Assembly (NCBI GenBank): GCA_013368375.1
Contig: JAACJP010000010.1
Location: 434,001-498,000 of the forward strand
Length of the DNA: 64,000 bases
Source of the DNA: Tricholomella constricta
Taxonomy: Eukaryota; Basidiomycota; Agaricomycetes; Agaricales; Lyophyllaceae
Direction of reading: 5' to 3'
The position numbers and the translations under genes are program-made. Every line of letters begins with the position of its first letter. The first letter of the stretch is position 1. The notes beneath the pieces are model-generated. The model had not been told where the DNA came from. It saw only the letters and a list, made by a program, of their open reading frames with translations, and made no database searches. Shown here one piece after another: positions 14,854 through 28,551 of this stretch.

Positions 14854-17800
14854 ATGTCTCGTATTCTTCAACGCTTTGCACAAAGCGTCGACTTCGTTTC
14901 TGAGATTCGCGCACCTTACAACGCAGATGGCGCACATACATCGAGCGCGATCTTCGATACCAAACTAAAAGAATTCAATGATCTCATTACCAACCCAGCA
15001 TTCAAGCTATCAGATCTGGTGAGCGACTCATGATTGACTATCGCAGCCCGGCTGTGAATTGACTCTTGAACCCGCCAGCCCGCTTACTGGGATGCACTTA
15101 GGAATCAAAGCAGCATTGGCCTCGATGACCGCCAGCTGTTGGTGAGCTGATAGCTTTGTCACGCCATTTGTGTCGCCACTAATCCCCCATCGCAGCTTGA
15201 AAAGGTCCTGGTCTTGATGTCCCGCCTCCAACGCGTAGATATCTCGACAAAGATTCAAGAATATGTCATCTCCCTCTGTAAGCCCTCCGGGCCGTTGATC
15301 TGATCGGTGTTGACACGGAAGCTAATCTGAACTGACAGTGTACAACGATCTTCCTCACCCTCCTAGCAGCTACCTTGCTGCATATGATAGCAGGACCCCA
15401 GCGGTTACAACCTCGCCGCGAGTGACATACGCTTTCCGCTCAGCAGATGGAACCAACTACAACCCCCTCTTCCCGTCCCTTGGCAAAGCCGGGTCTCCAT
15501 ATGCCCGCTCGGTTCCAGCAATCAAAACTGTGCCCAAGCATGTACTTCCTGACCCAGGTCTGGTCTTCGACACACTTCTTCGCCGCAAGGAATTCGTTCC
15601 TCATCCTGGCGGAATTTCAAGTTTGTTCTTCGCTTTTGCAGACTTGGTTATCCACTCCATCTTCGATACCGACCCCCGTGACTGGACTGTCAACAGAACC
15701 AGCAGCTATCTTGATCTAAGCATCCTTTACGGAAACTCTGAAAGTCAGATGAACGAGGTTCGGAGGAAAGATGGGACAGGCAAGCTCTGGCCCGATGCCT
15801 TTGCGGATGGCAGATTGCTCTTGATGCCACCCGCCAGTTGTGCACTCCTGGTTCTTATGAGCCGTAACCATAACGTATACAGCCATTTAGATGTCTTTCT
15901 GTGATATTGCTGATGACTCTGTACAGTACATTGCGGAAAAACTGCTGAACCTCAACGAGAATGGAACATTCAGGTGGCCGCCGACCAACGAGGAACAACG
16001 CCGCATTCAAGATGACGAGATTTTCCATCGTACCCGGTTGGTTAACTGCGGTTTCTTTATGAATATCATCTTGGGTGGTACGTTTGGCAGCTTAACGAAA
16101 CAAAAAACAGCTTTGCACGGTGCACTAATCCCGCTTCTATTTTAGACTACGTCGGCGCCATCTTAGGCCTCGTTCGCGACGGTCTTGACTGGCGTCTGGA
16201 TCCTCTTATGGTATGGATATTCAAAGATCTGGTGTATAGCGCGGGATCCTAAATTTCCATAGAATATGCGACAGCCAAATCACGAGGTTTCGCCGCGTGG
16301 GGAGGGAAACGTCGTTTCAGTCGAATTCAACCTTCTTTACAGATGGCATTCCGCGCTATCAAAACAAGATACGGAATGGACTGATCATCTCTTTAAGAGA
16401 GCCTTCCCAGACAAGGATCCGAGTAAGGTCAACCATTCCCAGTTTCCTCTACGAGATATTTTGTTGTTGAGAGGCGAATGTTATTAGGCCTCGACTGAGG
16501 ATTTCAAAACAGCAGCCCATGCTTTCCTCATTCCCGATCCCGATGTCAAGAAACGTACCTTTGGAAAGTACGTGTCGCCGTTGGCTCTGGATATGTCTTG
16601 TTGGGCTAATCCCCCTAAACTAGCCTGAAGCGACAAGAGAACGGAACCTTCCATGACGATGACCTTGCACGAATCATCCAGGACGCGACGGAATGGCGCG
16701 CCGGCTCCTTTAGCTCAGGCGTTCCAGAGGCTTTACGCGTCATCGAGATACTTGGCATTGAGCAATCCAGGAGCTGGGGCACGTGCTCAGTTCGTCTTTT
16801 GTGGTTGCTTCGACCGAGTTTTGAGTCCTCACGCTTGACTTTTTTTTTAGCTGAACGAATTCAGGAAGTTCCTTGGCCTCAAGCGTAAGTGCACCGCTGT
16901 CTACGAGCGAATCCTTTGAGTAATTCGGCATAGCATATAAGAACTTCAAGGAGTGGAACCCGGATACGCGCATTCACGTGAGTTGCAATATAGCCCCTGG
17001 TGAATGCCCATTCTTACTTTGCGATTTAGACTGCAGCAGCAGCCCTCTACAAGGATATCGACAACTTGGAATTGCATGTGAGTCATTCGACTCTATCATT
17101 GTCTGTACCATGCTTATATTCTTTAAAAGGTGGGCCTTCAAGCAGAGCAATGCAAGGAACCTGGCCCTGGAGCTGGCCTGTGCCCCGGCTACACCATCTC
17201 CAGGGCCATCCTGGCCGATGCTGTGTGCCTTACTCGCGGCGATCGCTACCTGACCACTGAATTCACTCGTTCGTCATAAACTTCTTAGACTGATATATGG
17301 TACTTATTTGACCCTCGTGCAGCATACAATTGCACATCCTGGGGCTATAATGACTGCCAGTTTGACAAGGAGGATGGTTCCTATGGAGGGCTGCTCACCA
17401 AGCTTCTCTTCCGTACATTGCCTGATCACTATTCTGCTGGTTCAGCTTACGCACACTTCCCTTTCATGGAACCCTCTTATATGAAGGAGAACGTCGCAAA
17501 GAACCCTAACCTTGTCAACCAGTACAATTGGGAACGACCTCGTCGCCCGACTCGGACCGTTGCAATCAACACCTATACAGGAGTCCAGCGGGTCCTCGCA
17601 GAGCCCCATTTCATGTCAGTTTACAATGATCGTTTGATCACTGTCGCATCAGCAGGCCTGAAGGTACGAGTCTACATGTGGTTCTGATATCTAGTTGACA
17701 AGCGATGTAGAAGAAGTTGACGAATCGCGACACCGCTCGCACTGCGTTGGCAGAAGGACGGGCCAGCGTGGAGAAACTCTTCACCTCCACACACCCGCAT

Positions 17801-19358
17801 GGGAAACATTCACACAACTGGGCTGGATACTTCCGCGAGGAAGCTCAGTCCTTAATTCGGGAGAAATCAATCGCCTTTGTTGGGCAGAAGTCACTGTGCT
17901 TGGACATCGTTGCGGATGTGATCAACCTTCTCCCAATTCACTGGATTTCAGAAGAGATCGTAAGCTCTATTTGTCTCTCCCATCGGCGAACGACTCATCT
18001 GTGCGTTTAGATTGGCCTTCCCCTCAAGACGCAAACTAACCAAGGTGGCACTTGGTATGAACAAGACACCTACAAGAAGTTTGCAGACATTGGCCGGTTC
18101 GTCCTACTACTAATTACTTTGAACTGTCTGCATTTAGCCTGATTCACCTCTAGCTATGTATTCTTGAACTTTGATCCCGCGGACGACTGGCACTTGCGTG
18201 TAAACTCGACCGCAGCCTTTTCGGACATCTTTAATATTACGAAGCCCCATTTCGAGAAGATCAGAAATCTTGTAAGTGTCTTCATCCAGTGCTAGTTATC
18301 TAGCTGAATCAAATCTAGATTTCCATTCAAGATCGTGTGAATCACATTGCGATTGAGGACAACCATAGCCACCGCTTTTTGGAGCATGTTTCCAAGGCCT
18401 TCGAAGGCAAGGATGTGTCAGTCGAGGAGCTTTCTGCATATGTGTTTGCCGCTGTCGTCCCTACCTCCGCGCATTTCTCGCAGGCTATCACTCATGTCGT
18501 CGATTTCTACCTTGACGAGGATAAGGAAAAGGAGCGAGCGGAGATCGTGACACTGTCGGCTACGATCGAAAACAATAAAGAAAGCGTTGCGAAAATTATG
18601 GCGTACGTCCGTGAAGCTCTGCGTGAGTATTCTGCGTCTTTTTTGTCTTCAGTCTACCTCACCGAAAATCTTTTGTAGGCATCAACCCTCCTGTGAGTAT
18701 CGCACCCCTTTGCCTATGAGTTTTGCAATTTTGACCAATTTGTCAAGGTCTCTGGTGTGTATCGCACAGCAGCTCAAGACGTTGCAATCCCTGGATTCTC
18801 GACAATCAGGGCACAAGACAGAGTTTTCGCTAGCCTCCTTGATGCGAATAACGATGTGAGGCAGAACCTTGTTTTCGGATGTTCCTTTGCTGATGCGAAG
18901 CAGCCTGATGTGTTTGGTGAGAACCCAACGGCTGCAGTGTACAATCGCCCCGCAAAACAAGCAGGTCTTTTCGGGCTTGGAGAGCATGGGTGCGTTTGTG
19001 ACTGATCTTAGTCCGTTACTCAAATGTTGACTAAACATCATTAGACTGCTTTCCTCGTCATTCTTTGAATCTGTAAGGAATGTTCTCAGCATCAGGGATG
19101 CCGATCATGCTGACAGGCCACCCAGACTGTGCCCGCTATCCTCGGAATCCTTCTGGGTCTGAAGAATATCAGACGTGCCCCTGGAGAATCAGGAAAACTC
19201 GCTAAGCATACGGAAGAGTGGCATGGCAGCCCAAGGTGCCTTTACACCAATAGAAAGGGCAAGCTTACCCCTTTCCCGGACTCCCTCACAGTCCAGGTAT
19301 GTTTTCCGTTCAACGCTGAAGTCGTGATTTGATTTACACCCTGTGTTAGTACGATTGA
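14854..19358 (+). CDS. Ppo-type fatty-acid dioxygenase with P450-like domain
   Basis: Psi-factor-producing oxygenase (linoleate diol synthase family): an animal-peroxidase-type dioxygenase domain that makes fatty-acid hydroperoxides, fused to a P450-fold isomerase domain. Oxylipins from this family act in fungal development. The start MSRILQRFAQSVDFVSEI is followed by FAFADLVIHSIFDTDPRDW (candidate distal heme His), SSYLDLSILYGN, and NLLYRWHSALSKQDTEW near 16340 (catalytic Tyr and proximal His). The P450-like part includes INPP and NPTA... near 18680-18950 and RPAKQAGLFGLGEHG near 18960. It ends LTVQYD after a last 53-nt intron (19297-19349). About fifteen introns. In my splice model the position of the heme-thiolate Cys reads Leu (EHG-L-LSSSFFES), so the isomerase step may be lost; see findings. 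Confidence 0.88.
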
Positions 19359-19741
19359 ATCCTTGTTCCTTTGTAATATTCTGTAATACATGCATGCCTA
19401 GTCCCTCCATGTAATTATTGTTCCTGTATCCTCAATGACCAGAAAGTCGCCGATCTAATCTTATCTATCCACCGGGAGTTCCAAATCGGTGCATGTTGGT
19501 TCATCGTGCCCGGTCACGCGGTGTCATATACGCGTCCTCCGTTGTTCGTTGCGTTGAGCTCAGCTCTCTCGTCGTTGCCATACGCGTTCCTCTCTTTTTT
19601 CTCTCTCACATTCCCTACTAATACTACCCACTCGAGAGGATATACCAAGACTCCGATACCTTGCTTACTGCTTCGATCTTCATCTTGCGACTGATACCAC
19701 CATCATTCTTGGCCTTCACACATATATCAGGGGCTCTTCCC

Positions 19742-22700
19742 ATGCCTGCACCTCGTCCATCCCAGAGTGCAGAAGCTGCAAGAGCAGCTGCTCAACAAGC
19801 CGAATTCAACGAGAAGAAATGGGTCTGGGTCCCCGATGCGAAAGAGGGTTATCTTGCGGGATGGGTTAACAGGGAAGAGGAGGATGCTGCTGAAGTCATT
19901 ATGGCTGCAGGAGGAGATGTACGTTTTTTTTTGCGCTACTGTCTGCTCTGTTTTGTTAAATTACTCCTCATTAGTTTCGACGAGTACCTTTTGAAGCGCT
20001 CTTTAAGATGAATCCTCCAAAGTTTGATCGCGTCGAAGATATCGCAGATTTAACATTCCTCAATGAAGCAAGTGTCGTTCACAATCTTAGACTAAGGTAT
20101 GGTTCCGGAGCCATCTATGTAAGCGTGCCACTTTCTCGTCGTGGTGCTGTACTGATCTGTTGCATGTCGAGTAGACCTACTCAGGCTTATTCCTCGTAGC
20201 TATCAATCCATATCAGAACCTACCACTCTATTCGGATTCGATCATTCAACAATACCGTAATAAGCGGAGAGACGAGAACCCTCCCCATATATTCGCAGTG
20301 GCGGAACGCGCATGGGTGAATATGGGAGAGGAGCGAGAGAATCAAAGTATTCTAATCACGTACGACGATAGATATTTTTTCGCGTCTTGAAACCTAACCT
20401 GCCTACAGCGGAGAATCCGGTGCGGGTAAGACAGAAAGCACAAAGAAGGTCATTCAATATCTTGCAGCCATCGCTACAGATGCTCAACTACCATCCACGC
20501 CTTCACATTCCCGATCACCTACCTTGGGCAACGCACCTTCCTTCATATCCATGCCTTCTAGTGGCCTTCCCAGAAGCAGCTCCCTTCGCAGGGGCCAGTC
20601 TGTTTCACAGTCTCTGACAGGTGGCGGTTCACACTTAACTGCCAAAGGCCGCCTCGGTCTCCTGGAACGCCAGATTTTGCAAGCCAATCCTATTCTAGAG
20701 GCTTTCGGTAATGCGCAAACCCAAAGGAACAATAACTCGAGTCGCTTTGGGAAGTTTGTGCGTATCACCTTCGCGCCCGACGGCAGCATAGCCGGTGCAA
20801 ACATCGATTGGTATCTGCTAGAGAAGAGTCGAGTGGTGGCGAGAAGCGAAGCTGAGAGGAGTTTCCATGTGTTCTACCAGCTGTTTGCCGGAGCTGGAGT
20901 GCTTAAAGGTGAGTAGAGCAATACAAGTGCTTGATGATGTGCCTGATGCTTTCTCAGATGAACTCCTGTTGGGAGGTGGAGTAGAAGACTACGAATACCT
21001 AAACAGGTCAAGACGAGAGGTCGACGGAGTTGATGATAGAGAGGAATGGAATGCTTTAAAGGTGCGTCCTGTCTTGTCTACCGGTTTTCAGATTTTGAAT
21101 AACACAGCCTACAGGCTGCCCTTGATGTGGTAGGCTTCACCCCTACGGAACAGTTCGATCTTTTCCGAGTCGTCGCGGCCATCCTCCATATTGGCAACAT
21201 AACCATCACCTCCACGAGAGCAGACGACGCAGTCATGCCCGACCCCTCGCAAGCAGAACGCGTCTGTCACTTACTCGGTATCCCCATTGCCGACTTTACT
21301 CGCGCCGTGCTTCGTCCTCAGGTTCTTGCTGGAAGGGAATGGGTTTCCCAGGCGCGAACAAGACAACAAGCGATGGACGAATTATCAGCATTGTGTAAGA
21401 CTCTCTATGAAAAGTCTTTCGGGTCTCTTGTGGACCGTATCAATCGCGCTCTTGACCGACCATCGTCCAAGTCCACTTTCATCGGTGTCCTCGATATCGC
21501 GGGGTTCGAAATCTTTGAGATAAACGCCTATGAACAGTTGTTGATCAACTACACCAACGAGAAACTCCAGCAGTTCTTCAATCACCACATGTTCGTTCTC
21601 GAACAGGAGGAGTATGCTCGGGAAGGAATTAATTGGGACTACGTCAACTTTGGGCTCGACTTGCAGCCTACTATTGATCTTATCGAAGCAAGCGGCAGCA
21701 TGATAGGTGTCCTTAGTTGCCTTGACGAGGAATGCATCATGCCCAAGGCCACAGATCTGACCTTCACTCACAAGCTGAATTGGATGTGGGCTGGCGAAGA
21801 GGAAGAAGAGGAGCCGCATCCGGGCCGTGACAAGTACGAGCCAGCTAGATTCGAACAGGGCTTCATCATCCACCATTACGCAGCAAAGGTGGAGTATCGG
21901 ACAGATGGCTGGCTGGAGAAGAACAAGGACCCCCTGAACGACAACCTGACTCGTGTCCTGGCGTCATCCTCCGAACGATATGTGGGGAGCCTCTTTGCTG
22001 AATACGCCGACCTCCGCCCTGGACCAGGAGGCGCTGGGAATATGTTTACGATGGGCAAGAAGCGCGCTCTGAAAAAGGGTGCCTTTAGGACCGTCGCCCA
22101 ACGACACAAAGAGCAGCTGTCGAGTTTGATGCTTCAACTCAAAGGTACCCAGCCGCACTTCGTCAGATGCATCATGCCCAACTCGAACAAGAAACCTGGT
22201 CGCGTCGACGTCCCCCTCGTTCTGGATCAATTACGGTGCAATGGTGTTCTGGAAGGCATCCGCATCGCTCGACTCGGCTATCCTAATCGTCTGCCGTTCG
22301 TCGAGTTCCGCCAGCGATACGAAATTCTGACGCCTGGAGTTATTCCTCGTGGTTATATGGACGGTCGGGAGGCATGCAGGCGAATGGTGAAAGCCATGGA
22401 ACTCGACGAAGCGATCTACAAGATCGGAACGTCTAAGATCTTCTTTAAAGCTGGAGTCTTGGCGGAGCTCGAAGAACGCCGTGATCTCTTACTCTTTGAC
22501 GTGTTCTCTCGGCTTCAGGCCATGGCACGCATGTGGACGGCTCGTAGGCAGATGAAGAAGGTCTTGAATCGCGCAGTGGCTATCCGAACCATTCAGCGGA
22601 ATGCACGAGTCTACGGAGACTTGCGAGACTGGCCATGGTGGCAACTGTATACAAAGGTGCGCTAAATGCAGATTTATATAATTGGTCGAGCTTACGGGGC

Positions 22701-25700
22701 TATTAGGTTCGACCCTTACTCGCGGCGACTCGTAACGATGAAGAACTGCGGAAGAAAGACGCCGAACTAGCATTGATCAAAGAGCGCGCAGAACGGGATA
22801 AGCAGGAGCGAGAGGCGTTGGAGAACCTGAAGATGTCCCTTGAAGCTCAGAAGAGGAAGGTTGAGGACGACCTGGAAGCGGAGCGTGCCCTTGCCCTCGA
22901 CAAGGACGCATTGCTGGAACGCAGCAAGAAACGTGAAGGTGATTTGGAAGACGAAGTTGCAGCTTTGCAAGCCGACCTCGACGTCTTGGACTCGCAGCTC
23001 GACCGTGCCATAAAGCTCCAGAAGGAAAGCGAGGAGAAGCACGAAACGCTTTTGCAAGCATTCGACCAGGCGGCTGAACACCTTGTCCGGCTAGAATCTG
23101 AACAGAAGGACTGGACGGCGCGTGAAGATGAGCTCAATGATCTGCTTGGTGCGGCTCAAGAGGAAATCGAGACCATGCGAGGGCGTCAGGATGATCTTCA
23201 GAAGCTAAGCGAAGAGCTAAAGAACCTGGCTCTGCAGCGCGAGGAGGACTTGGCTAGAGCGAAGGAGCGGATGGACATTGCTGTCAAGGAGTTGGAAGGC
23301 AAGCTTATTGTGGAGATTCGGCACAAGTACGTTTTCGTTCACAAACACCTACACAAACTTAATACTTAAAGCAAATCCAGGGATCTGCTAAAGGGCAAGA
23401 GCGACGACCTTGAGCATGATGCTCGACAAGCTAAGGAGCAGCTCGCCGAAATGGCCCGTACGGCAACGGAATATTCCACGGTTATGCAGAAGAAGGAGGA
23501 CCATATAGTCAAATTATCTGGACAGCTCGAATCGTTGAGAGCCACAAACAGGAAAGCCTTGAACGAGATCACCGAGCTTCAAAGTGATATCGACACCCTA
23601 GTTGCCGAACTTGATGCAGAAAAGGGAGATAGGGCGCAGGACGTCGCGGCGAGGAAGAAGCTCCAGGAAGAGGTAGATCAACTACGATCTCTCATGGAGG
23701 CGAAGACAAGCGAGGAAACCCGCCGCAACGAGGTGCAGAAGAGGAAGGAGGAGGAACTTGCTGATCTCCGCTCGCAAGTTCACACTCTGCAGCAAGAGCT
23801 CGCTGACTCTCGTCGCGTGGCGTTGGAAGGACAGAGCAAACTCAAACTGGAATTGGAGTACTCCGCGAGGGAGCACAATACCTTGCTGCAGAGTCACAAG
23901 TCTTTATCCGAACGAGAAAGTGTCGCACAATCGCAACTCACGAAGTCAAAAACGACCATCTCCGACCTGGAAAAAACGAAGCGATCCATCACTTCAGAAC
24001 TCCAGTCTCTTCGCTCGCGGCAGCAAGATTACGAGAGCCAGTTGGTGGAGGCTACGAAAGCTAAAGAGGTGCGATTATTGCTGGTTATAGTCAAGTTCTC
24101 ATTGACATTTTCCGAAGGATCTTGAGCGACAACTTTCCTTGGCTCAAGCAAAGTATCAGGACTACGAAGATGCTACGCTTGAATTTAACAGAGCGCAAGA
24201 TGCCCATCGCCTGCAGCTGGACGCAACACGGAAGCAATTGGAGGCAGAATCAGCGAAGCGCGCCAAACGAGAGCAGATCATTTCTAATCAGAAAGTCGAG
24301 TTGGGAAGGCTCAAGGACATTAACATCAAGATTGACCGCGAGTTGAACAAGGCCCGTAACGACTTGAAGGCGCGGGAGTGGGAAGTCAAGCAGCTCGAGT
24401 CGAAGCAAGATAAGACGATCGTTGAACATGTTCATGTCCTAGAGGAGGCGAAGCGTGTGACGGACAGGCAACTCGAGGAGGCGCGTAAGGAGTTGGAGAA
24501 GAACGCGGCTTACATTCGATCTCTGGAGAAGGCCAAGACGCGGCTTGCTGGTGAAGCCGAGGATCTAGTGCGAGAGACGGAAAAGGAGCGCGTCGAGCTA
24601 AGGAACAAGGAGAAGAATGCTAGGGCACAAGAGGAACGGGCTGCGAAGGCAGCAGCTGATGTTGAGAGGGAGCGGCGAGCCAAAGAAGCTGCCGAACTAC
24701 AGGCGCATCGACTCCAGAATGAACTTCAATCTACCAAGACCCAGGTCGCGGAACTTACTAAACAAGTAACGCTTGTTCAACGATCGAAGGACAAGCTGGA
24801 GTCAGAGCTCGACCGGATTGCGGATGAGACGGAGAGCACGCATTCCATGGCGAAGTTCCAGCGTCAGTACGAGACGCGCATTGCAGAGCTCGAAAGTCAA
24901 TTGAAGGAAGCAGAGGTCGCCCGGTTGACCAGTGCGAAGATGAAAGACCGCGTTGAACGACAGCATGCGGAGATTCGGCACCTTATCCAGAACAGCGGGC
25001 CTTCGGACGAGGAGAAGAAGCGCATGGAAACGAAGATCAACGACATCAACAAGGCGTACGAGGCGTCCACTGCTGCTCAAGCTGAGCAGCAGACACAGAT
25101 CGTGGCTCTGCACTCACAGGTGCGGGAGCTTCGTGGCGTGCTCGATGACGCCGAGGCGGATCGAGCTTTATTGCAGAAGGCGCGTAGGGCACTGCAAACT
25201 GAGCTGGAAATGATCAAGCTCGACCACGTAGACACCAATAAGATGTCGTCGGATCGAGAGTTCCAGCGACTACAGTTGAAGAAGCAGGATCTCGAGAGGT
25301 CGTTGGAGGAGCAGGAGAACAGAGTTGCTAGCGCGTTCGAGAGGATGAAGAAGGCCGAAGGATACGCGAACGAGTGTCAGATGCAGTTGGGCAAAGTGAG
25401 GGTGGAAAATTCCGAGCTGAACAGGCTTAACGTACGTCGCAACGTTCACTTATCAAAGGGGTTGGGCTGATGATTTGAGGTTAGGTTAACCTGGAGAAAC
25501 AAGTCAAGGAACTGAATGTTCGAATTGTGGATCTTGAAACCAAGTCTTATGCCAATTCTCCGCGGCTATCATCCACGCCACGAAGGATGGACAGCCGTAT
25601 CGAAGAGCTTACCAGCCAGCTCAACCAGACCAACAAGGACAAATCGGAGAGTTCACGCCTCCAGCGGTCCGCCGACAAGATCGCGCGTGACAAGAAATTC

Positions 25701-26048
25701 CAGCTCGCGGAGAGTGACCGACTCGAGGAGGAACGCAGGGCCTATGAAAAGCAGTTGCAGAATCTCCGTCAAGCTATGGACTCCATGGTATGTGGTTTTG
25801 ATCAATTCATTTCGACTGCTGATCAAGGTGTGCGAACAGCAAACAGAAGAAACTAACCTCCAAACTGCTAAGCGGCGTGCTGAACGAGACGCAGCCGACT
25901 ACAAGCAGAAAGCTCTCAAGTATGTGGTGCCGTTTTCCTTGTTGGCTCATCACTTAGTTCCTTGCCCAGCCTGGAACGTGAGCTTGAACGGCTGCATAAC
26001 CGCCTTGATCGACCTGCCGCTGCGAGTGGCGGATCGCCCCGAAAGTAG
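19742..26048 (+). CDS. MYO2: class II (conventional) myosin heavy chain
   Basis: Actin motor of the cytokinetic ring. Start [17 protein letters not shown], then an SH3-like N-terminal part ([16 protein letters not shown]). Motor motifs: [11 protein letters not shown] (P-loop) near 20410, [10 protein letters not shown] (switch I) near 20731, DIAGFEIF (switch II) near 21493, and [19 protein letters not shown] near 22130. Loop 1 after the P-loop carries a long insert rich in Ser, Pro and Gly (20470-20645). One neck region ([17 protein letters not shown], then IQRNARV) near 22520 is the light-chain site. From about 22710 to 25920 the sequence is almost continuous heptad coiled coil, and the protein ends [10 protein letters not shown]. 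About 1,900 residues with eleven or so introns. The in-frame ATG at 19661 is less likely because 19742 begins the conserved N-terminus. A matching light-chain gene lies at 33.7-34.5 kb. Confidence 0.95.
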
Positions 26049-26384
26049 ACGTCTCATTTTATGGACACGCCACGACCAGCATCGTTTCACTGTATCTTAT
26101 CCACGTCTGTATATTTACTATCTGCTGTGTATCGAACTCAATGGCTATTTTTGTTTCTTCACACCTTGTGTATATCACTGTGAAGACCTTGATCCTGTTT
26201 GGTCGGCTTTGCGGGCAGCTAACGAGTCGAATGGCCGTGAGGGTGTAAGTACGGCTCCTCTGGGCAAGACAGGCTGTGAATCTGGGGACTCTGGTATTAA
26301 CTGTGCTTTATAACTATATTTGGTATCTGGTGTCAACGCACGTTCGTCGGTGTTATTATACGAATTGTAGAGCTTTGAACGACT

Positions 26385-28316
26385 ATGCACTTTTCAAAGA
26401 CATACACCCAACTCCTCCTCAGCCTCCCTCCAGAGCTGCGCGAAAATGCCATCCAGTATCGCCAGGTTTGCTGTAATCTCTTTATACCCGATCGACGAAT
26501 GCTCACCAGTACCGACATAGCTCAAGAAACTTATTAACCAGATCGTGCGCGAGCTCTCGTCGCTGGGACTGAGCCCTGCTGTACTGCAGGAGCTCTTGGA
26601 GCGCAGTAAGGAGGAGTCTGACGAGCTCAGCGATGGAAAGGGCAAGAAGCGGGCAGATGACGCAGATCCGAACGAAGAGTCACCCTCGCCGTCAACTCCG
26701 GCATATACACGCCGACATAATCTACCCAAGGTCATATACGAGGTTGTGGACGATTCTGGCCGCATCGAACCGCATTTGCGTCTGTGGGTTGATGCCCCAA
26801 CAGATTCAAGCGGATCTGGATCTTCGCCGCGGCCGCTGGATGAGGAGGTGGACGGTTCTGAGCCCATAACGGAGGTGGCGCGAGAAGGCGAAGCGGATAG
26901 TGCGGCAAACCCACCGCAGGGTCAGATGAGCTTGCTGTGGCGGCTGCAGAGGCAGGCATGGTTAGCGAATGCAGAGGAAAGGGGAAGTGCTGACGTCTCT
27001 GCTGCACACATAGCTGAGGTCGATGCATACGAAGAGTGAGCCTTTTTTCATTTCTTTTCATTTCAGCTCTTTGACCCGTCCCATACTCCTTCACCGTCTA
27101 GTAATCTACCTATACATCCCAATCCAGAAGCTGCGCCCTCTTTGGACCATGAACGACCCCACGCTATTACGGGCACCGAGGTCGTCATACCCCTGGCAGC
27201 CGACATGCTTTTCTTTACGACCCTCTCTACCGCAATCAACGACCTCTCTGCACACCTGGTGACCGTACAGAGCGACTTTGTAGATACCTTGAATACCCTT
27301 TCACGTACGATCAGTAACTCAGCGCGTCCCACCTCCTCAACCTCACCAGCGTTTCGTCCACATTCCGGCCTGACGTCGAAGCCGTGGAGGGTTGCGAATG
27401 TCTCCAAGACCAAGGTGCTTTCTACTTGGATTGAATGTGTCGTTGCCGAAGCTAACACCTTTGATAGAGTGACCTGTACTCATGGCGCGAGATCTTTCAA
27501 CTGTACATTGAGGCGGAGGTCTTTGAAAGTGTGCATGAGCTCGATCGCGGGGAACGCTCTCTGGAGGAGAGCGAGAACCGGCTGAAACTGTTCGCGGAGC
27601 GCGTAACTGCGAGGGGCCTGGGAGACGATAGGAAATTAAAGAACAAGGCAAGTCGGGAGGCGCTGGAGTCGTTTCTCGAGCTCAATGTGTTCATCCTAAA
27701 CCTCAAGAAGGTATGTGCTTCGGAAGCATATCAGTTAATGTGCATGACTCACACATCAGACTTAGTTTCAATTTGCCAACTCTGAAGCCACGCGAAAGAT
27801 TCTCAAGAAGCACACCAAGCGCACATCACTGCCGTTCCTCAACGACGAGATCTGCACACACGCGGTCCTTCCCCGGGCCAACGCCGCGACGAAGCTCCCG
27901 CGCGTGCTCGTGCAGGCGATCGGCGAGACGCTCCTCCCCATCATCCCGCATCTCGACGACTACGCGTGCCTGATCTGCACGTCCATCGCGTTCAAGCCCA
28001 TCCGTCTCAACTGCAGTCATTTGTTCTGCGTGCGCTGCCTTGTGAAGATGCAGAAGAGGGGCAAGGGCGATTGTCCGATGTGCCGCGCCCCGTGTGTACT
28101 GACCGCCGACCGCAGTGAGTGGGCCTCATATCCGAGTTGCTTTTATTTGGAGCTGATGCGTGCATAGCGAATGTGGACTGGGCACTGCTTAACTTCATGC
28201 AAGACTGGTTCCCTATAGAGTCCAGGGAAAAGCTTTTGCAGAACGAGAAAGAGGCGGCACGCGAGGAGCTCGAAGAGCTCGGGCTTGACCCCGACCAGAA
28301 TTGTACAGTCATGTAA
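26385..28316 (+). CDS. SPX-RING domain protein (putative E3 ubiquitin ligase)
   Basis: The N-terminal SPX domain starts MHFSKTYTQLLLSLPPELRE and continues after one intron with LKKLINQIVRELSSLGLSP; SPX domains sense inositol pyrophosphates and phosphate. The middle is a low-complexity region plus a helical segment (FFTTLSTAINDLSAHLVTVQ; WREIFQLYIEAEVFESVHEL; FILNLKKFQFANSEATRKIL). The C-terminal C3HC4 RING (CLICTSIAFKPIRLNCSHLF, CVRCLVKM, CPMCRAP) lies near 27967-28090. This SPX-plus-RING order matches plant NLA/BAH1-type ligases and fungal 'RING-14' proteins. The last exon ends DPDQNCTVM. The tail resembles a prenylation-like CxxM end (CTVM), which I note without claiming modification. About six exons. 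Confidence 0.88.
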
Positions 28317-28551
28317 GGCGCGACTCGGGCGATGGGTTTCCTCTCACTTGGGCTTTTATTTCGGGGCGCACGTAGCGTATTCGGAAGTTGTGGATGCGGT
28401 CCTCTTGAATACCATTATGATTATATATTTAGTCTAGTTGTACACCAGAACGCGCTGTTCCAAGTAGTGTACACGTGCGTGTAATTTTTTCATGACGTGT
28501 AATGTGTGGATAGGGGTGTCGGAAGAAGGTATCTTATTAGAAGCATGAGGT

